58,794 nt of DNA from a virus. The stretch is from positions 1 to 58,794 of the IMG/VR virus record IMGVR_UViG_3300017917_001147. The stretch is one strand, 5' to 3'. Positions 55,484 to 58,794 of the stretch are shown in pieces. The notes beneath the pieces were generated by a model. That model searched no databases. It was not told the DNA's origin and saw only the letters and a program-made list of their open reading frames with translations. Both the position numbers and the translations under genes were made by a program. The first letter of the stretch is position 1. Each line of letters begins with the position of its first letter.

Positions 55484-55870
55484 ATGGATTCATTAATCAA
55501 TAAAAAAACTGGTAAGCCAATTGTAGGAAATGTTCGTCGTCAGGTCATAGATAAGCATTATGACTGGGGACTATATGTATATAAAAAGTCAGATGGAAAG
55601 TGGTTTACTGATGGAACTGGTTCAGTTTTAAATATCCCAGCAATGAAGGGTGATATTGAGAAGATTTCGGAACTAAAAAGGGTAGCAATGCACTATGGTG
55701 ATGAAGGAGATGGACAGGCTGTATTTGTTCCAGGTTTAACAAGAGTATCAGAAGCAGAATATTCAGAACAAAAGCAAAGATTAAGAGAAGGATTAATTCC
55801 ATCAATGAATGACCTTGGAGCATGGCATGCTGCACAACAAACATTTAAGAAGTACGGGAGTGATGAATAA
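55484..55870 (+). CDS. 128-residue hypothetical protein upstream of portal
   Basis: MDSLINKKTGKPIVGNVRRQ, YVYKKSDGKWFTDGTGSVLN, VAMHYGDEGDGQAVFVPGLT. Proteins of this type are seen near portal genes in related phages. The stop overlaps the portal ATG (TAATG). Function unknown. Confidence 0.6.
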   Translation: MDSLINKKTGKPIVGNVRRQVIDKHYDWGLYVYKKSDGKWFTDGTGSVLNIPAMKGDIEKISELKRVAMHYGDEGDGQAVFVPGLTRVSEAEYSEQKQRLREGLIPSMNDLGAWHAAQQTFKKYGSDE

Positions 55871-57471
55871 TGTCAGATAACGAAAACTTTATAGTTGGAG
55901 CAAGAATTGACAATGTACCAACATCTGAAGATATATTTAAAAAATCAGATCCATTTAATAAAAACTGGGAAGAGTTAAAACTATTTTCTGGTTTGGATAA
56001 TAACTTTAAAAGACGTGCTGCAAGAATGTCTAAGGTTGACGCAACTGATAGATACATGGAAAGTTCACGGGCAGTCAATGTAGGTATTGATGGCGCTAAG
56101 TCAAAAGAAATTAATCCAGGGACTGTTTATAGAAATGGATATGGGCTATTTGATGTAATTACTCCTCCATGGAATGTTTATGAACTTGCTAATTTTTATG
56201 ATACTTCATTTGCCAACCACGCAGCAATTGATGCCAAAGTAGAAAACATCGTTGGCCTTGGATACGATTTTGAAATTTCTCCAAGAACAATGCTCAAGTT
56301 AGAAGCATCTACGGATAGTGGTGCTACAGACAGAGCACGTAAAAGAATTGAACGAGCAAAAATCGAGATGCATGATTGGTTAGAATCATTAAATGATGAT
56401 GATTCATTTACATCAACAATGGAAAAGGTTTTTACAGATGTACAGGCAATTGGAAATGGCTACCTAGAAGTTGGTAGAACCACAAAAGGTGAGATTGGAT
56501 ATGTTGGACATATTCCAGCAACCACAATGCGTATTCGTCGTTTGCGTGATGGATATGTTCAAATCATTGGAAACAAGGTTGTTTATTTCCGTAACTTTGG
56601 TGCTACTAATCCAAATCCAGTAACTGGAGATCCACGTCCAAATGAAATTATTCACTTTAAGCAATACTCTCCACTAAACACATTTTATGGAGTTCCAGAT
56701 ATTATTTCTGCAATTACATCTTTGCAAGGTGATCAATTAGCATCACAATACAATATTGACTACTTTTCAAATAAAGCAGTTCCTAGATATGTTGTTACTC
56801 TTAAAGGAGCAAAACTATCTGGAGAGGCTGAAGATAAAATGTTTAGATTCCTTCAAACAGGCATGAAGGGGCAAAATCACAGAACGCTTTATATTCCTCT
56901 TCCTGGAGATACAGATCAAAATAAGGTTGAGTTTAAAATGGATCCAATTGAGAATGGAATTCAAGATGGTTCATTTAAAGAGTATCGCAAGCAAAACCGT
57001 GATGATATTCTTGTTGCACACCAAGTACCACTTTCAAAGTTGGGTGGCGCAGATGCGTCTGCTATTGCTGCAGCACTTGCACAAGATCGTACCTTTAAGG
57101 AACAAGTAGCAAGACCAGCACAAAGACAATTAGAAAAACATATCAACAAAATTATTCGTGAGAAAACAGATATTCTTGAACTTAAGTTTAACGAGTTAAC
57201 CCTAACAGATGAGATTGCTCAATCACAAATTATTGAGCGATATGTTAAGACTCAGGTCATGACTCCAAACGAAGCAAGACAGACTCTAGGAATGCCACAA
57301 CGTGCAAACGGTGATGAGCCATTCCAGATGTCAGCAAGACAGGCAACTGACATGAGGGCAAATACTGCACAGAATAGACAAAGAGATGCAGAAAGAACAA
57401 ATAGCCAGTCTGATGGAAGTGCGACTCTTGATGGCAGAAATGCTCAAGGTGAGGGTAGATCTGCACAATAG
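55870..57471 (+). CDS. Portal protein (PBSX/HK97-like)
   Basis: 533 residues: YELANFYDTSFANHAAIDAK, VENIVGLGYDFEI, VFTDVQAIGNGYLEVGRTTK, IGYVGHIPATTMRIRR, PNEIIHFKQYSPLNTFYGVP, DIISAITSLQGDQLASQYNI, DYFSNKAVPRYVV. These are the motifs of PBSX-type portals, which form the dodecameric DNA gate at one capsid vertex. The disordered C-terminus is Gln/Asn-rich. Coupled to the upstream gene. Confidence 0.9.
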   Translation: MSDNENFIVGARIDNVPTSEDIFKKSDPFNKNWEELKLFSGLDNNFKRRAARMSKVDATDRYMESSRAVNVGIDGAKSKEINPGTVYRNGYGLFDVITPPWNVYELANFYDTSFANHAAIDAKVENIVGLGYDFEISPRTMLKLEASTDSGATDRARKRIERAKIEMHDWLESLNDDDSFTSTMEKVFTDVQAIGNGYLEVGRTTKGEIGYVGHIPATTMRIRRLRDGYVQIIGNKVVYFRNFGATNPNPVTGDPRPNEIIHFKQYSPLNTFYGVPDIISAITSLQGDQLASQYNIDYFSNKAVPRYVVTLKGAKLSGEAEDKMFRFLQTGMKGQNHRTLYIPLPGDTDQNKVEFKMDPIENGIQDGSFKEYRKQNRDDILVAHQVPLSKLGGADASAIAAALAQDRTFKEQVARPAQRQLEKHINKIIREKTDILELKFNELTLTDEIAQSQIIERYVKTQVMTPNEARQTLGMPQRANGDEPFQMSARQATDMRANTAQNRQRDAERTNSQSDGSATLDGRNAQGEGRSAQ

Positions 57472-57505
57472 CATTGTTTTTAACAATAGTGTTATAAAAA
57501 GGGTC

Positions 57506-57511
57506 TATAAT
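57506..57511 (+). promoter_or_regulatory. -10 box TATAAT before the protease gene
   Basis: 10 nt to ATG 57522; TATACT at 57513 is an alternative. Confidence 0.45.
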
Positions 57512-57521
57512 ATATACTAGT

Positions 57522-58794
57522 ATGACTATCTCTAAAGCCCACTGGAACACAGAAGGCGACAACGTTCGCCTATCCCTACCGTTTAGTAAGGTAGATAAAG
57601 AGAGACGTATTGTCTCTGGCTTTGCGTCATTGGATAATTTAGATAAACAAAATGATATTGTAACAGCAGAAGCATCAATGAAGGCTTTTGCAAAATTCCG
57701 TGGGAACATTAGAGAAATGCATCAACCATCAGCAGTAGGAAAGATGGTTTCATTTAAAGAAGATAAGTATTTTGATCCAGAATCAAAGAAGTTTTATAGT
57801 GGTGTTTTTGTATCTGCATATGTTTCAAAAGGTGCACAAGATGCATGGGAAAAAGTTCTAGATGGAACATACACTGGTTTTTCAATTGGTGGAAGAATGA
57901 ACAAGTGGGATGACGGATATGATGAGAAGTCAGATACCCAAATTAGAATTATTAAAGAATACGATTTAGTTGAGTTATCACTTGTTGATAATCCAGCAAA
58001 TCAATTTGCAAATATTATGTCTGTTGAAAAAGTAGATGGTGTCGATACTATTAAAGGTGATGGAGTAAACACAGTATTAGAAAATGTTTTTTGGGATAAA
58101 GAATCTGGAATCGTTTTAGTTTCAGAAAATGAATCAGTTGTTAGCCCAACTTCTGGTGAGCCAATGCAAAATATAGGTTTCGTTGAAAAAAATGACAACG
58201 AAAAAACAAATATGATAAAGTTCTTAGTTGATAGTGCTAAAGGCATTAATACTTCTAAGATTAACAAGGAGGTAAATCCTATGACAGAGACAACACAAGT
58301 TGCAGAAGAAATCGTTGAGAAGACTGATGCAGTAGTTGAAAATGTTGAGGTCGCTCCAGAGGCAGATGCCGTAGTTGAAACTCCTGTTGCTGAAAAAGCA
58401 GATGTTGTCGAAGAAGCACCAGTTGCTGAAAAAGCAGATGTTGCTGAAGAAGCACCAGTTGCTGAAACAACAGAAGCACTAGTTACAGAAGTATCTAAAT
58501 CAGATGAAGTTATTGCTGAGTCAATTACTGAAATCAATAATACTATCACATCAGCCTTTAGCGATCTAGTTGCTACAGTAAAATCATTGCAGGCAGAAGT
58601 AGAATTACTTAAGTCAGCAAAGGTAGACGTAGAAGTAGTAAAAGAGTCTTTCGAAGCAGTTGCAAAAGATCTTGCATCAGCACGAGAGGAATTTAATAAG
58701 TTTGGAAAGAGAGTAGACGCAGTAGAAGCAGACACTGCTTTCCGAAAGTCTGGCGATCTCGGCGAGATTGTACAGGATCAACCTGAAATGGTTG
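57522..58794 (+). CDS. Prohead serine protease fused in frame to a scaffold-like C-terminus (runs off the window)
   Basis: At least 424 codons; the end lies beyond the window. Residues 20-165 form an XkdF/HK97-type prohead protease: KERRIVSGFASLDNLDKQND, EMHQPSAVGKMV (His67), YTGFSIGGRMNKW (Ser121), YDLVELSLVDNPANQFA. From residue 254 the sequence becomes Glu/Val/Ala-rich (VVETPVAEKADVVEEAPVAE) with a coiled coil, as in scaffolds. It follows the portal as in many siphophages. Confidence 0.82.
   Translation, partial: MTISKAHWNTEGDNVRLSLPFSKVDKERRIVSGFASLDNLDKQNDIVTAEASMKAFAKFRGNIREMHQPSAVGKMVSFKEDKYFDPESKKFYSGVFVSAYVSKGAQDAWEKVLDGTYTGFSIGGRMNKWDDGYDEKSDTQIRIIKEYDLVELSLVDNPANQFANIMSVEKVDGVDTIKGDGVNTVLENVFWDKESGIVLVSENESVVSPTSGEPMQNIGFVEKNDNEKTNMIKFLVDSAKGINTSKINKEVNPMTETTQVAEEIVEKTDAVVENVEVAPEADAVVETPVAEKADVVEEAPVAEKADVAEEAPVAETTEALVTEVSKSDEVIAESITEINNTITSAFSDLVATVKSLQAEVELLKSAKVDVEVVKESFEAVAKDLASAREEFNKFGKRVDAVEADTAFRKSGDLGEIVQDQPEMV
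58281..58794 (+). CDS. Internal in-frame start: probable separate scaffold protein
   Basis: ATG 58281 (Met254 of the protease frame) has AAGGAGGT at 58266-58273, an ideal ribosome binding site 7 nt upstream, better than that of the full gene. The product starts MTETTQVAEEIVEKTD and is acidic and helical. This repeats the lambda C/Nu3 logic, where the scaffold is made alone from the 3' part of the protease gene. Truncated by the window end. Confidence 0.62.
   Translation, partial: MTETTQVAEEIVEKTDAVVENVEVAPEADAVVETPVAEKADVVEEAPVAEKADVAEEAPVAETTEALVTEVSKSDEVIAESITEINNTITSAFSDLVATVKSLQAEVELLKSAKVDVEVVKESFEAVAKDLASAREEFNKFGKRVDAVEADTAFRKSGDLGEIVQDQPEMV

Noticed and set aside
58001-58735. Long minus-strand ORF of 244 codons, Ser/Thr/Ala-rich
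   Set aside because: It is the antisense shadow of the Glu/Val-rich repeat in the protease/scaffold gene; the plus strand carries the real motif-bearing frame.
1-58794. Insertion sequences, integrase or attachment sites
   Set aside because: No transposase or integrase motif and no terminal repeats were seen. A temperate life cycle is not supported by this window.

Overview
The window looks like part of the genome of a tailed double-stranded DNA phage of an Actinobacterium, most likely an AT-rich aquatic lineage. Several signs point to that host. There is a 31-residue homolog of the actinobacterial ribosomal protein bS22. Many genes sit 6 nt behind a -10 box, so their mRNAs are probably leaderless. 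Several promoters match the actinobacterial DNA-damage (RecA-NDp, PafBC-type) pattern. Four TGTGA-N6-TCACA boxes fit a Crp/GlxR regulator. GP88, DUF932 and a monomeric B12-dependent ribonucleotide reductase fit the same picture. I see no terminase, major capsid protein, tape measure, polymerase or integrase, so the genome is incomplete here.

Layout. 0.1-1.9 kb: HNH endonuclease, a structural-type protein, the bS22 homolog and a thioredoxin. 1.9-7.3 kb: sugar genes (GT4/CAP59-like fusion, Stealth-like transferase, GDPD-like protein, HAD-nucleotidyltransferase fusion, GT61). 7.3-7.8 kb: five tRNA genes on the minus strand behind their own promoter. 7.8-12.6 kb: minus-strand fibre proteins, HAD phosphatase, methyltransferase, small zinc-ribbon proteins, a second HNH enzyme and a pyrimidine-dimer glycosylase-like protein. 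12.6-13.86 kb: a GIY-YIG-like gene, then a mostly non-coding stretch filled with GGTTTGAYA and TTCGTAAT repeats. 13.4-24.4 kb: a long leftward early-type region of about 40 mostly tiny genes, with DUF932, GP88 and tRNA-Asp. 24.43-24.93 kb: a divergent control region with DnaA boxes, Crp-like boxes and paired GGCGTGTC boxes, and a candidate origin. 24.9-25.6 kb: four small rightward genes ending in a terminator. 25.7-28.1 kb: small zinc-binding genes and a DHH-like operon. 28.2-49.5 kb: rightward receptor-binding and fibre genes (collagen-like, PASTA, repeat fibres) mixed with GT61, GT2-like, three GT25, a sulfotransferase, two 2OG-Fe(II) oxygenases, a sugar-nucleotide dehydratase and a ferredoxin; a secreted lysin lies on the minus strand. 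49.7-58.8 kb: class II RNR, a giant LamG-like structural protein, portal, and a prohead protease with an in-frame internal start that should give a scaffold.

Together the genes describe a phage that spends heavily on virion surface chemistry and appears to read host state (cAMP-type and DNA-damage signals) through host regulators. The two observations I would test first are the composite promoter code of the leftward/rightward early region, and the co-occurrence of collagen-like fibres with GT25 glycosyltransferases and 2OG-Fe(II) oxygenases, the enzyme classes that hydroxylate and glycosylate collagen elsewhere.
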